The notes: generated by a model not told the origin, from the sequence alone. Shown: positions 1-12,690, counted from the stretch's first letter. The stretch: 64,000 nucleotides of DNA from Medicago truncatula (GCF_003473485.1 NC_053048.1:37692755-37756754), one strand, 5' to 3'. Translations and numbers: made by a program.

Positions 1-1900
1 GAAATAATGCATAGCGATAGATTCATGTAGATGGTTATTGGAATGAAATGTGGAGAGTCTTGGCACCACCAAGAGTGAGCACCTATTTTTGAGGGTGTTT
101 CAGGGGCTGCATTCTGACTCGACAGAAAAAGATTCAGAAAATTGTACAATGTTCTTCTAGTTGCTTGTTGTGTGATTCGTTCGTCGAGGATAAGATGCAG
201 GTTCTTTGAGTGTGAGAAGATGGAGTGTTGGATCGTGCGTGGCAGGCCTGAATCATGTTTTGCAAACACTGCTTCCTCAGTTTTAGTCAATGGGCGAGTT
301 GTTAATGGAGGTGTTGGCATGAGGTGTATAAATTGAAACATGCAAGAACCGCTCCTAACGGCCTAGTCTGGTTTGGCTTAAGTGTAACATGGATGTCGAT
401 TTTCGTCTAAGATCGGGTGTTAGGTCTTTAGGATGTTTCGTCTAGGATCCTTTGATTGAATCGTGAATACACGGTTCCATTCCCTTACAACTTTGTTTTC
501 CTTTTTAATTACAATATGGACTTAAGAAGTCCAAACTGAAAAATAATCAAATTATGACCACATTAGTCCAGTATGCATAAACAAAGACCAGACCAAATAA
601 TTGACCTAAACAAGTAAAATCATTCTCCCTCTCTCTTCCCCTTACTTTCTCTTTCTAAAAATCACATTTCCTTTCCCTTCTGCTTTATCAATTATGTAGT
701 TTCTCATTGTTTTGAGTTAATTTGTTTATGGTTTACTAATCTCTAAGCACCAAATCATGCTTTTTTGTTTGTTTGTTTTGTAAAAGTACCAATTCATGTT
801 GTTAAAAAGAGCTATTACTCAATTTTCCGACATCTTATCTTATAATTACTACTTTTCTACCCGAGTAATGTACAACTGAACTTATCTCTGGTTGATTGAT
901 ATAAATCATGTTATGGTGATCAAGCACATCAATGAAATATTCATTTGTGTTACTTTTAGACAAAAACTATCTATGAATGAAAGCCAAATGAAGGAATAAA
1001 GCATAACAACACTCATATAGATTCGCAAAAGGATATCTTTCCTTCATTTTGCGTAAAGTATAGTATTTGCTCACTTGATTGATTTAAGAGAGTAAAGAAG
1101 TTAGTTAAAAGTACAGAAGTACACCTTTTTTTCTACACTATTTTAATTCATTGGAGGATCAAATCAAATGTTATCAATCATTTGACTTGAGTAGACAAAT
1201 GTTCTTAATTTGGGTCTTATCACTAATTGTTTTGAATCTTAAATTAATAGTAGCTGACTATCAGTCGATGATCTTATCTCAATCTTGAATTTGTTTGTTG
1301 AGTCTATCAGTGTCATATTTTTCCTATAAAAAATCATTAATGTCTTATTTATCATTAATTTTTTTTTTCCTCAATAAAAATACCATTGAAAATACGCTTT
1401 GACACACAACCAACGATTCGACCCCCTAGCCAATGTAAAACATGAGTTTGTGCTTATCACATTTGTTTGTTGTTGGTTTAATTAGTGGGCAAATAGTCAT
1501 TTTCTTTTAAAAATGTGTAATGAGCAGTCACAATTGTCCTCGTCAACACGCAGGGGGAGAAAATAAGGAGTAGCCATGAAAGATGTACGTATTTCTTGAT
1601 CGAAAATAAGAGCACTTGTCCTCCTCAAGCACTATTTGATTAACAAAGTATATAATCATGAATTATTTTGTATTTTTGCTACATTGAATATTATTGTGAC
1701 TATAGTCAAAATTGATTATTTGTCTTTGATTAAAAAGCAAATATTTTAAGCTATGTTGAAGGATGTATTTCACGTTCAATACTCTAGTTACTTTCTTTCA
1801 TCCCAAGAAACCCTGAATTTCCCTAATCTCTAATCACTGCAAAATAAAAAAGCAATAATCTCTGAAAAATATGTATTTCACGTTCGTATACCCTTACATG
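1..1900. other. Intergenic, no supported gene
   Basis: No open frame with recognisable protein similarity was found. The first 500 bases are less AT-rich than the rest and hold one short frame (142-336) with no recognisable motif; they could be the edge of an old repeat. A stretch near 685-740 resembles the stretch at 3090-3145 just before the membrane-protein exon at 3149, suggesting a local duplication of intron-like sequence. The remainder is AT-rich spacer. Confidence 0.5.
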
Positions 1901-1904
1901 TTTC

Positions 1905-2085
1905 GTCGTTTCCATTCGCCACTGTTTCCGGTTCTCTCGTTATTCAGAAAAAGCAACTCAGCTCTCTTCTTCAAACCCAGTTACTCTCTCTCAGTTCTCA
2001 CTCACTCTAAGCTAAGCTAAGCATATCGATTCTCCAATTTCTCCTTCCTTCTCCAATTCTTCGTTTTAGCCTTTTAGAATTCGGA
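1905..2085 (+). promoter_or_regulatory. Possible 5' leader exon of the 3149 gene
   Basis: A CT-rich, ATG-poor stretch resembling a plant 5' untranslated leader lies about 1.1 kb before the coding exon at 3149. It is followed by a short imperfect direct repeat (about 2099-2145 and 2183-2225). The assignment is inference from composition only. Confidence 0.2.
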
Positions 2086-3148
2086 AATTGTTATTTATTT
2101 TCATGTATATCTGCTGTTTGTTCAAATGTCTCAATGAATCTCAAAATAATGGAATTAAGCTTTGGATTTTGTTTTTTATTTTGATGTATATCAACTGTTT
2201 GTTCAAATGTCTGAAAGAATCTCACTCACATTTACGTACGTGTTGTCGTTTCAACCTTGACCCAAATCACCATATGTGTCACCAGGGTTAAGCGGACAAT
2301 TAACTCGATTGAGTTTCTGGTTCTTAGTTCACCGATCACAGTATCTTACAAATGAAATCAGTCTTTTTGTTGTTATATAAACTTGTGAAGAAGTATAATC
2401 TTTTAGTTTTTATCATACAATTTATTTATGCCGAGTTCTTCTAATTTATGTGTAATTTTTCAAATGCTGCTTTTAGATATCTCGTCTTCGTTTGATGCTA
2501 AATTAAATATTTTCTGTGCTATAACTGTTCCTCTGAGTGATTGCAATTTAGTGTAGACTTGTCAAATATGACATGATCATCTTATTAGCGAAATTCTGAT
2601 TGTTGTCGAACATGTCTGGAATTTTGGACCAGTTGTTAAATGTTTCAACATATTTATTCCTTAGTTCTCAAAAGGGGAATGAAAATGTGCATAGGAGTGT
2701 CTCCTTTGCAGGTGTTAGAGTTCTTTTATTATTTGCTGTGTTTTCATCTTGTAAGGAACTTGCTCAATTTATCTTACAAATTTCCTTATTCTGCATGTTC
2801 TGTTGGTTAGTAACAGAGGAAATAACCTCTGGTTTTAAGGAGTTAGCTCTGGTTATTTTTCTTTTTATAAACTGGTTTTCCATTGAGTTAAGGAAATAAT
2901 CTCTGGTTTTAAGGGGTTAGCTCTGGTTTTAATGAATTGTGGAGTTACTGAAAAGAGTATGAGTACATTTGTTTTCGAATTTTTTTGAAAACAATAACTT
3001 GAGGAATAATGATAAATGCATGTTTGTTTTGTTGGATCCAACATTTACATTCTGGTTTATGTCCTACATATCATTAAATATTGCTTTATCAACTTTGTAG
3101 TTTCTCATTATTTAGATTTAATTTGTTTATGATTTGCTCTATGTAGTG

Positions 3149-3626
3149 ATGTCTCCCGATGAAAAGCTGCTTGCGGTTATGGGTTTTATTATGTTACTAG
3201 TGTGCCCCGCACTCTCCATTTATATTGATGTGTTTCGTAGCACACAAGTAGTGGTTGATGCATGGGAAGTCTTAATCTTTGCCGTACCTTTTATAGCATG
3301 GAGTGTATGGTTTCTGGCATGTTCCATCTTTTGCAGGAATGGTAATATGGAATGAGAGTAACTTCATTAGGTGGTCCTTCATAGGCTTCACCATTTCTGC
3401 CTACATATACGGGGCTTCCACATTTCTGTTTACTATGATGAGGTTTGTAATTAATTACAAATCAGGTGAGCTAAATCTAATCTTGGGTGTCTTTATTATT
3501 TGTGCTGGGTTGCTGTTACTTTTGACATTTCTCTGGGTACTACACTTGAAGTTGAAGCCTCTCTTGATGAAGTTTTGGCGGCTTACTGGTTCCTCCTACT
3601 TTGCATCTAAGGCAAAACTGTCATAA
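3149..3626 (+). pseudogene. Four-helix membrane protein, frame interrupted
   Basis: The exon begins just after a polypyrimidine tract and a good 3' splice site (AG at 3145-3146), with ATG at 3149. The first frame runs to a stop at 3355 and holds two hydrophobic segments, around LLAVMGFIMLLVCPALS and WEVLIFAVPFIAWSVWF. The downstream part, with two more hydrophobic segments (FIGFTISAYIYGASTFLF and LILGVFIICAGLLLLLTFLW), is in the next frame and ends at 3626. The two frames overlap at 3303-3355, so a one-base shift there would join a four-helix protein of about 155 residues. No plant-sized intron restores the frame without removing helix two. I do not recognise the family. It may be a pseudogene, a sequencing indel or an alternatively spliced gene. 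Confidence 0.45.
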
Positions 3627-4756
3627 TTGGTTACCTAGTTTAAGTTGAACGTGACACTCCAACATTTTCTTTTAGTTATTTTAATTTGTGTATATGATAT
3701 GCTCGGTGATCCAACCCATATTTTACGAGAACCTGTTCTAGGTAAGGGAAAATCTGATCCTACCTGATTAAACTTGAAGTAGATTGGATCACTTGCTGAT
3801 TTTGAATTTCTAACAGTTCAACCCAATGACATATCATTATTATTTTTCTCCATTGTTTATATATATTTTTAGTTTGAGAATGTTTGCTTGAGAGTATATC
3901 ACTTGCAATTCAGATTTGCGTTTGAAATTTCACTATGTTTAGCGTGTTCAAGTTATGAAAGTGTTTTGATTTAGTTATAATTTTGAAAAAAAAGTAGAAA
4001 ATATGCTTCTCTTTTAGGCCACATGAAACTATTTGAAAAGGGGTCAAAAAGTAGGCAAAATGCACTGGAAATGTGCTTCTCTTTTAAGCCGACATGAACA
4101 ATCAAGTTTCCCTGCTTTGTGCTGCAGTTGCATCCTTGCTGATCTTGCAACTAATAAATTCGAGTTGTCCATTACTACAAAATAGCACAACCATCGATCC
4201 TAAATATGAAAAATGTTCTTTTCTGTTAATTATTTGTTAAATAATTAAAAGTTATTAAAGTTAAAAATTATTAACCCGTTATTATTTACTTCTTACAAAA
4301 ATATATAAAATCCCATTAGAAACAATATGTGGTGATAAAATAACTCCATCAAATAGTTCCTCAAGTTTACTTGTGTAATGTGTTTGTGTACAACATGTAC
4401 GTCATTCTTTTGTCTCCTTAATTATGGCCAGAACACTCAGCACAAAAGTTTTATCCAGAGACGTTAATTGGTTTCTCTTTCATATAAATAAATGACGATA
4501 TCAGTAACACTGTCAGAATCCACATTTCTCAAGTTAGACTGTAAAGAAGAGACAGTTATCTGTACAATGTTGTATATAATTCAACCATATAACATAATTC
4601 ATAAATACGCAAGACTGAATATAGAATCGAGGAAATAGATTAAAAGATGCAAGTGGAGACAACAAGTAACATAATTTAATTAACAAGTCATTAATTGGTT
4701 CACTACGTACCCTCTACAACTAGATTGCATGCATCAAGAAAAAATGAAGGAAATTT
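3627..4756. other. Intergenic, no supported gene
   Basis: AT-rich spacer between the membrane-protein exon and the 3' end of the cyclin gene. The part next to 4756 should hold the cyclin 3' untranslated region. I see no coding signal or RNA gene. Confidence 0.5.
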
Positions 4757-6212
4757 TCAAACAGCTAATTGTTGTTGCTTTTGATGTGAAGATTCATCTT
4801 CATTGAAGCATACATGGGTATTTAGTGATTTTCCTAAACCTAAGGAAGAATCTGTAAAATTTAGAGGTTGTATCATCATCATTTCACTTTGTAGGTGAAC
4901 ACAATAAGCTTGGAAAGTGTTTGGAGTTACATTTAAATGGAACCCTAAACCAAATAGGAAGTCCAACTCAAGAAAGTTCATCTCTATGGTCGTGATTCCT
5001 CCAACTTTTGCATAGTAAGCATTGTTGTAGTACCTGAGGATTTAAAAAAAAATGAGAACTTATTCTAATATTATCGATATATAGTAAAATTTGTAACGTT
5101 TTTAATAATCTTACAATTATAATTAATTGACAGTGTTGAACTCTTTAAAATTCTTTACACCGACGACAATGTGTATGAATTGAATCTATTTTCAATTTCA
5201 GAATTATGTATAAATATACTTTTTAGAAAATTCGTGACTATGGTTAAAAGTTAGTTGCTGGCATGCTGCCTGCATGTAATAAGGATCACATGGGTGGGTT
5301 GTCTACATCTAATGGAAAGCCAGCCTGGACATAGTATTATTCACAAGCAAAGCTATATTCTTTTAACATGTATGGTCGTTTTCAATTTACATAAAAATGT
5401 CACATAATTATTGTAGAAACTAGAAAGTTAAAATCAAGGAATTTTACAAGGTAACTAACATGTAACATTTGGTTTCCCAGAGATTTTATGAAAAAAATGT
5501 CACTAACAAAATAAATTGAGTCATTTTTTGCTTTTATCTGATTAGGTGTCCTTAACACAGAAATTTTATATGAAGATGTTTAAAACCCCCAAAATTTTCT
5601 TAAATATGCTCTCCCAAATCAATCAACTTATTAAAGGAATATTTCACGGAATTTCTTTACAGATCAAGGACTAAACTAAACAAAACAAAGGACTAAACCA
5701 AACAACGTATCTGGTGTCCGACATTGATACGACACAACACAAACAGTTACATTTAATCAAATCATATATTTTTTCTAAATTATTATCGGTGTCAACGTGT
5801 CAGTGAGGTGGCCGATATATATATGTTCATGTTAGTGCTTCAAAGTCTTAACAACATCACAAAATGAAGAAACTTACATGTCATCCATGAATTTAGCAGC
5901 TACCATAACACTTGTAATGAGTAACCGATGAACATTGAAGGAGTTGATAGGCAAAGAGGGTTGTCTTTGAGTGAAACGATCAAGATAGACATATGCAACA
6001 ATGAAACAGGATGGACTACAATTGGCATACTTGAAAATTCTCTCAAGGTAGTTCTGAATTGAGATATTGGGACAAGTCAAGCCTTGAAAAACTGAGATCT
6101 TCTGTTCTAGGAGTTGCTGGTTAATATCATTTGATTCAGCTACCCTTTTGAGTAGAGAAGAGAGAAAAGCTATAAGCTTTGGCATCTCATTAGGATTCTC
6201 AAGCTCTGCCAT
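4757..6212 (-). CDS. P/U-type cyclin (CYCP4 / cyclin-U4-like)
   Basis: Two exons: 6212-5878 and 5033-4757, joined across a GT-AG intron of 844 bases. The donor is CAT|GTAAGT, and the split codon becomes Met. The product is 203 residues. The N-terminal half carries a short cyclin box with the core [12 protein letters not shown], then the [15 protein letters not shown] helix. The second exon continues with [19 protein letters not shown] and [15 protein letters not shown], the signature of plant P-type (U-type) cyclins, which bind CDKA-type kinases and resemble yeast Pho80. The length matches the family (about 200-220 residues), and the single intron after the DDM motif is typical. The tail is Gln-rich. 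The gene looks complete and functional. Family assignment is firm; subgroup 4 is likely but not proven. Confidence 0.93.
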
Positions 6213-6489
6213 TGGTAATAAGCAAAATTTTTGTACAAGAGTGCTTGGAATTTATGTCAGATGGTATATGGCTATATATATGTGTATATTATATAATATA
6301 AAATATGTACATTAAAATTTATGTTAAAAATAGTGAAAGTGGTTGTCTAGGGTAGGTACTTTAATTGGCCAAAATGCCCTCTTTGAGATTTAAATAGTTA
6401 CATGCATATGGTGTCATTTGTGGTGGATTATGTCTCTTTCAGCTTGAAATGTTTTTGGTTTTTGAGCTGGGTATATAATAAAGAACGAA

Positions 6490-6742
6490 TAAACCATTAA
6501 ATTGATCCCTATCTTTGTAAAGTCATTCTTAAATTAGTTTTAGACTCTATTAATATTTCAAACTAGTTCATATCTTTGTCAAAAGTTTTTCACTTAGATC
6601 CTTATCTTTATGTTTTTGTCACATGACGAGGGACCTAATTGAATTTTTTTTGACAAAGATAGGGATTAGTTTGAAATATTAATAAAGTCGGAGACTAATT
6701 TGAGAGTGACTTACAAAGAGAGAACCAATTTGATAGTTTACT
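6490..6742. repeat. MITE-like inverted repeat
   Basis: The left end (ATTGATCCCTATCTTTGTAA and onward) is the imperfect reverse complement of the right end (6640-6740), giving a foldback of about 250 bases with no coding capacity. It lies upstream of the cyclin gene, beyond its start at 6212. Confidence 0.7.
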
Positions 6743-6754
6743 CAATAAAGAATA

Positions 6755-7330
6755 TCTCTTTTTGTTGAGTTGTGTTATTTTGAAATCAAACTTTTACAAC
6801 AAATTACATGGTTAGTTGTGTTTTGTGGATGATTAAAGAGTTAAGATACATTTTGATATTCATTAACCATCTATTATGTGTAATCAATCATGTATTTAAA
6901 TTAACCCTTAAGGGTTGGTTTGGTGGTGTAGGTTTGAGACTTAAGAGTGTGTTTGGTCTCAAGTTTAAATTCTCTGGTTGGTAACAATTTCTATGTTGGA
7001 TAAATGATTTTGCTCTAATTTCATTTGAACCCTGCTAAATTGAACCACCAAATTAATCAATGGTTAAGTCAAATACTGAGTTTCCAAAAAGACCGTCTCT
7101 TTTTGTTGAGTTGTATTGTTTTGAAATAAAAAATTTACAACAACTTATATAGTTAATTATGTCTTGTCAATGATTAACGAGTCATGATATATGTTCATTA
7201 AACATCTACTATATGTAATTAATTATATATTTAAATTAACCCTCATGGGTCGACTTGGTAATTTGGGTTTGGGATTTAAAAGTATGTCTTTTGGATTTCA
7301 CTTTCGAAATCTCTAGGTGGCAACTTATCA
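6755..7330. repeat. Diverged direct repeat, two copies
   Basis: About 235 bases starting TCTCTTTTTGTTGAGTTG at 6755 recur from 7095 with an offset near 340. Both copies include the AATTAACCCT motif and the following 'GGTTTG'-type stretch. Divergence is moderate. No coding potential. Confidence 0.6.
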
Positions 7331-7396
7331 TGTGTTGGTTCCCCCAAATTAGTCAATTTTTTGACCGGATACCAAATTAAAAAATCTATATTTAAA

Positions 7397-7801
7397 GGGA
7401 ACTTCTACGGTACACCCGCAAATTAAGGTGTACCGGTACTCTTACTTCAAAAATTTATAAATTAACTATCAATTTTATGAAATAAAAAGCTATTTGTTGA
7501 TATTTATATTTTAGAAAATATCATTTCATAAGAAAAAATCATCATTTCATTGTTTATAAAAATGATACTAATTTTTTTACATTTATTGTAAAGAATAATC
7601 AAAATTCTCTATTACGATTACTAAAAATTCAGAAAAATCAAATTTTATTTCGTCGATGTTTTTGATAAATAAGATTTAATTATTATAATTATAGGTGATA
7701 GAAAACAATTTTTCTCTTCAAAAAATCACACATTTAACTATTAATTTAATGATTTTGTGTACCAATACACTCATATCTTTGGGTGTATCATAGAATTTAC
7801 C
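7397..7801. repeat. MITE-like inverted repeat
   Basis: The left end, with TACGGTACACCC and GTGTACCGGTAC, pairs with the right end, with GTGTACCAATACAC and GGGTGTATCATAGAA. The interior is very AT-rich and non-coding. It looks like a roughly 400-base non-autonomous DNA element. Confidence 0.65.
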
Positions 7802-9050
7802 ATATTTAAATTGTTGTCTAAATTATCATTTTTTCCCCTCTTCTCAATAACAAAACTTGATTTGCAAAAGAGGGAAGGTGGGCATGTTTATTGTGGATTC
7901 TGTGTATTTTTCTTGCAATGAAATTGTGGCTTAATGGTGATTTATTTGTGACAACAGAGATGGCATTCCATACCCATCATGTGAATACATGTGACAATTT
8001 TGTTACGGTAGTATAGGGTCCCACGTTTTAGGGGACCTTTGCATGTGTTTTGATTCTGTTCAAGTGGGTAATACAACATGGATTTGCAATGTTGGTCTTT
8101 AGTATTAGTATATGCTGCTTTTGTTCTATTTCCTTGCTTAACCAATTGAACAAATGCAGATAAAGGTGGTGCTTTGATTTTAAGATGGTTCATGTGACTC
8201 AAAATCAATTCAAATTTTTAATGGTATAATAATGAATTGTCACTAATTTGTAAGGTTCATGTGAAGGGATCCGACTTTGATTAGATTTAGAGATTTGGCA
8301 TATCAAACAGTCCATTACTTTGTGTCTGGATCGGTGAAATGTTTGGGTGCATTCCAATTATGAAATTCCTATTTTCTTGAGACAAAAAAATAATTAAAAA
8401 TACACTTATTTTTTCTTTCTAATTTTCATTACCACATTTTTCTTCATTTATACGGTGAAGATTATTTTTTACTATACCAAACTCCTCTGTTACATTTTAA
8501 ATTTGAGAGAGCATCATTGTCTTTTATTTTTCTCGGTTACCATGATATTGATATAAAGTTTCTACCACCGTTTAACAAATACTAATTTCTGTCGAAAAAT
8601 TTATGGGGCACACATGGTGGGCTTTTCCTCTCCCAACCGAATTTTTTCCGTACGCATAAATCAAGAATCAAATCCTAACCACATATTTAAGGGGTCCAAG
8701 TCTAAAGCCACTTCGATCAATTCATTGTTGGTAGAGCATTATTGTTTTTATCTATCAATAATATGAAATAACTACTCTTGTAACAAATGAAAACAGAGGA
8801 ATATCATATTATTAGTAGTTAAAATTACATTATAAATTTGTACAAAAAAAAAGTAACATTATAACTAATGATGTGATTACAATATGAAGTGTAATAATAA
8901 ATGTAGCCATTTGTAGTAAAAAAAAAAAATGTAGCCACTCAACTAACAATATGATCAATGACATAGATTTGTAAAGTCTACAAAATAATTCGGGAAAAGG
9001 ATAAACTTACAAACTAAAATAGAAGCTATATATTCAATTTGATCCTTTAA
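7802..9050. other. Intergenic, no supported gene
   Basis: A minus-strand frame at 7942-8208 has no recognisable domain and normal non-coding composition, so I do not call it. The rest is AT-rich spacer with A-tracts. Confidence 0.45.
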
Positions 9051-9054
9051 GTCT

Positions 9055-9310
9055 TCGTGAACTTAGCTTAGTTCACATGGATAATGTATAATAATATATA
9101 TCAGGTTCCGGGGTTCAAACCCTGACCACAAAAAATTTATGCTTTCAACTGTAGTACTTCAATAATGTCTTATCATGTTCTAGATGGCGGGTGTGATTAC
9201 CATAATAGAGGCGTCTTCCTCACCAAACTTTAGTGGATATGTTGTGTTGGGGAATCTGCAGGCGTCTTTCCCAACACAGGATCCACTCCCACTCCGCCAC
9301 TAAATTGAAT
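9055..9310 (+). mobile_element. tRNA-derived SINE-like element
   Basis: An A-box-like stretch (GAACTTAGCTTAGTTCACATGG) is followed by a B-box-like GGTTCAAACCC near 9112-9122, the RNA polymerase III promoter layout of a tRNA-derived SINE. The downstream body reaches about 9310. No clear poly-A tail or target-site duplication was found, so the ends are approximate. Confidence 0.5.
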
Positions 9311-9898
9311 TAGGGGCATTGGGAGTTCATAACTCCGAGAAAAATAATGGATTTAAATGTTATATGATCACAATGGAACAAGATATATATCACATCTTCA
9401 TCCATAACTTTAAAACATTAAGTATAAGAGTCACACATTTTTTATCCAATATTTTACTCATTCACAAACAATACGAGACTTAACCACTCATTTGAAACTT
9501 AACACCATGAGAAAAGAATGAGATATATAAGGAATCAATAATATTCAATGTTTCCTACTTAAGAAATCAATAATATTACATTTACATTTCTTGAGGTCAA
9601 TATGGAGTTACTTGGAAACTAATTATATTTTCTTATGACTTTTGTGCAACTAACGTGCTAGATAATTAGTATAAGATTTCTGACCCATAATTTTCTGCAT
9701 ATATGTTGTCAAAATTTGCTATACAGCCACCTTTCACTTGTCCTCTTTAGTGTTTCGGATATAGGCTATGAGAGTAATTAAATAATCTTAGTACAAACAC
9801 AATGACAATGCTTGACTTTGGGCCTATCAAAAAAAAAAAATGCTTGACTTTGGGGGTAGCAACTATCCATATATAAACTTTTGTAAATTAAATCTATG

Positions 9899-10955
9899 AT
9901 TAAATATGTTTTTAGTCCTTACATTTTGCGCCTCTTTAAAGAATAATCCATACATTTTATTAAATGTTTTTAAAATTCCTACATTTTTTCAGTCGTTAAT
10001 AAAATTGATCCCTGCAGTCTATTTTTGCTGACCGGACACACAAAACATGTCACGTGGACGCCACTAGGAAGCCACATGGCCTCATTAATGACATGTCATG
10101 CCACATGTTAAAATCCTAATTTAAATAAAAAAATTAATATTTTTTATTTATCACACTTAAAAAATTAAAATAAAAAAAAGTAAAACAATCCCTCTTCTTC
10201 CACGTTCTCTCTTCCATCATTTTTCAATTTTTCATAAATGAAAATTAAAAAGAAGAGGGTTTGTTTAAACATAAATTTGCACTAAAGATTTTTTTTGTGA
10301 AATCAGAGGTAAGAATTTCGTTTGGTTGAGAAAGGAATCATCAAGATGCAGCATATTATCACAGACAAATAATAAATCTAAGGAGTAAAAATAGCCATAC
10401 TGAGATTAAAGGGAAAATGGACCAAAAGCTGACCCACAAACCGAACTGAACCCAACCCCACCCCTTCACCGAAGAACGGAGCATGGCAGCGGATCTAGCA
10501 AGGTTCAGATATGTGAAACAACACCGACAGGAAAAAGGGTGGTGTGACAGCTAGAACAACAAGCAGCATCAAATTAACCATCTACAAAGAGGCGAGAAGG
10601 TAGCTTACATTCCAGAGAGAGGCGAGAGGATAAGGGGAAGAAAAGGAAATAGGATAAGCTTAGATTTGGGTTGGAGAGATAACAAATAGAGGAAGAAGAA
10701 GAAATGACATGAATTTGGGGATTGGAATCCAAACTGAAATGGGTTGGATCCATGGGTCGGGTTATTTTATCCATTTCATTTGGTCCAATCCATTTAAAAG
10801 GAAAAAATATATATTTAAAAATGCCACATCAGCATTCTTCGAAAGGACCAATTTTGTTAACGGTAGAAAAATGTAGGGATTTTAAAAATATTTAATGAAA
10901 TGTAGGGACTATTCTTCGAAATGGCGTAAAATGTAGGGACTAAAAACATATTTAA
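9899..10955. mobile_element. Non-autonomous DNA element, about 1.06 kb
   Basis: The terminal stretch TTAAATATGTTTTTAGTCC at the left is matched in reverse complement by GGACTAAAAACATATTTAA at the right, and the complementarity continues inward for tens of bases. The centre holds a more GC-rich piece (10390-10770) with no recognisable protein; the minus-strand frame at 10574-10774 is low complexity. The same terminal motif flanks the element at 22961-24140. Confidence 0.7.
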
Positions 10956-11255
10956 CCCTTAAATATATTAATAGTTTGTATTGATCTTCTACCAATTGAT
11001 GCAATTAAATTAGCAATAGCTCTTTTTAACTGGTGTTCTCTGCACAACCGTAAAAAGACAGACATTTGCATATCATCATAAGTCATATATTTGATGTTCA
11101 TAAGTCATTACATAGCCAAAAAAATAACATTACATAGCCATCAAGTCATCAAATCATTTGATGTTCTTAAGTGATTACATATCCAAAAAAGCATAAACTA
11201 AACAAGTTCAAAAAGTATTAATTAAACTAGTCGAAAAACATAATTTAAACATGCA

Positions 11256-11459
11256 TCAATGCTTTGGAAATCCTGGAGTTGGGATAAACTCCATGTATTG
11301 GGGTTGAGTAGAAGCGGATGACCCATAATTTGGATTTGGAACTGTAATAACTCCAGGAGCAGTTGGATTTTGTGGAGCAAGACCCCTCAGCGGTGTTTGT
11401 TTATGCATGTCATTTGAAATCACTGGTCCTTTCATGCCATATCTCATTGTACTCATTCT
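11256..11459 (-). pseudogene. Orphan terminal exon fragment
   Basis: A good 3' splice site (TTTGCAG|AGAATG) opens a 68-codon frame ending in a stop at 11256. The translation is rich in Pro, Thr and Asn (for example NPTAPGVITVPNPNYG) and ends EFIPTPGFPKH. It looks like the last exon of a protein-coding gene. Upstream on the minus strand there is only an inverted-repeat element (11473-11858) and a SINE, and no matching exon was found. I do not recognise the protein. It is probably a displaced or truncated gene piece. Confidence 0.35.
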
Positions 11460-11472
11460 CTGCAAATAAAAT

Positions 11473-11858
11473 CAATAATATCAGCCCTTAAATTACAACA
11501 AAATCCATCAAATTAGTCCTCAAATTATAACAGTAAGTCTCAAATCGATCTAGGACAACATAGGTAATGGGTATAATTGAAAACACAGAAAAAATTACAC
11601 CGAAAAGTTAAATCTCGAATTTTTACAATTTCCATCAATTTAGTCCTTGTACACGTGGCTGCCTTGTTGACATGTGTACAGGACAACACAGCATGCAATA
11701 GGACACATCATCACCACTAACGGAGCTTTTGGACGGAGAGACCATTTTGATGAACGTTTGTAAAATTCAGGGACTAAATAGATATTTCGTAAAATTAAGA
11801 GACGAATTTGGCCGATTTTTTAAAATTCAAGAACAAATTTAAGGTATTAGTCCCAAAA
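11473..11858. repeat. Degenerate inverted-repeat element
   Basis: The left end (about 11475-11530) and right end (about 11800-11858) are imperfect reverse complements sharing 'AATTTAAGG/CCTTAAATT' and related blocks. It abuts the splice acceptor of the orphan exon at 11459. Confidence 0.45.
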
Positions 11859-12070
11859 CATTGATTAAAGTAGAAGAGACATGTAACATCTCATCTGCTT
11901 AGTGATATATCTGAGTTGATGTATAGTTAAGTTGGATAGTTCTGGAAAATCATGGATGTGAATGTGCTTGTGTATGAGTCTATAAAACTTGAACCGACAA
12001 TTATTTCCATATGATCAGCAATTACACGTTTCCATATCAACATTTGTGAGATAATAAATCGCAATGTGTT

Positions 12071-12210
12071 ATCCCCGTGAGCTTAGCTCAGTTGGTAGTG
12101 ATATTGCATATTATATGCAGAGGCCGGGGTTCGAATCCCGAACACACCACTTCTCCACAATTTAATTGTTTGAACTCTAGCCACTAGACTACTGACAAAA
12201 AAAAAAAAAA
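12071..12210 (+). mobile_element. tRNA-derived SINE with intact target-site duplication
   Basis: The element starts with a tRNA-like head: an A box around GAGCTTAGCTCAGTTGGTAG and a B box in GGGGTTCGAATCCC. A short body follows, then CTAGCCACTAGACTACTGAC and a poly-A tail. It is flanked by a perfect 13-base duplication, ATCGCAATGTGTT, at 12058-12070 and 12211-12223. Exact duplications point to fairly recent insertion. The element at 63123-63245 shares its 3' body. Confidence 0.9.
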
Positions 12211-12481
12211 ATCGCAATGTGTTTTCTCTAAAAAAAAAAAAAAAAAAAAAAAAGGAAAAGCATATCGGATAAATGGAGAGAGAATATGATGTCTATACTT
12301 CTAAAACATGATTATCGCCGCCCTAACTACAAAAACCATGGCACACAATGGTTGGGTCACAAATTTGCAAAGAGAAATGATTATAAGCTGACGAATTGGT
12401 GGGAATAAATGAAAACATAGACGATAATACTCACAAGTAGAAGCGACATACAATGGTTGGTTGGGTCACAGATTCGCATAG

Positions 12482-12660
12482 AGAAATGATATTTGTACAA
12501 CCACTTTGTAACAATTTTTAGATAACTTTCTCTCTTATACTCATATTATATTCTTACTCTCTTTTCATTCTCTCTCTCTCCATTGTTTTTAACCAATGAA
12601 AAAAGAGAAAAGGAAGGTTGTCAAATAGGTTGTACTAAATGGTTGTTCAAATATGATTGC
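12482..12660. repeat. MITE, copy 1 of a local family
   Basis: The inverted ends AGAAATGATATTTGTACAACC and GGTTGTTCAAATATGATTGC enclose a CT-rich and GA-rich centre. A partial copy follows at 12691-12780, and a full copy lies at 53555-53728. Confidence 0.7.
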
Positions 12661-12690
12661 TCGTTGCAAAATACCTAGTCAATGTTTGGA

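Noticed and set aside
7942-8208. 88-codon minus-strand frame
   Set aside because: No recognisable motif and no splice or leader context; likely chance.
12074-12145. Possible tRNA gene
   Set aside because: A and B boxes are present but no cloverleaf can be closed; the poly-A tail and target duplication show a SINE.
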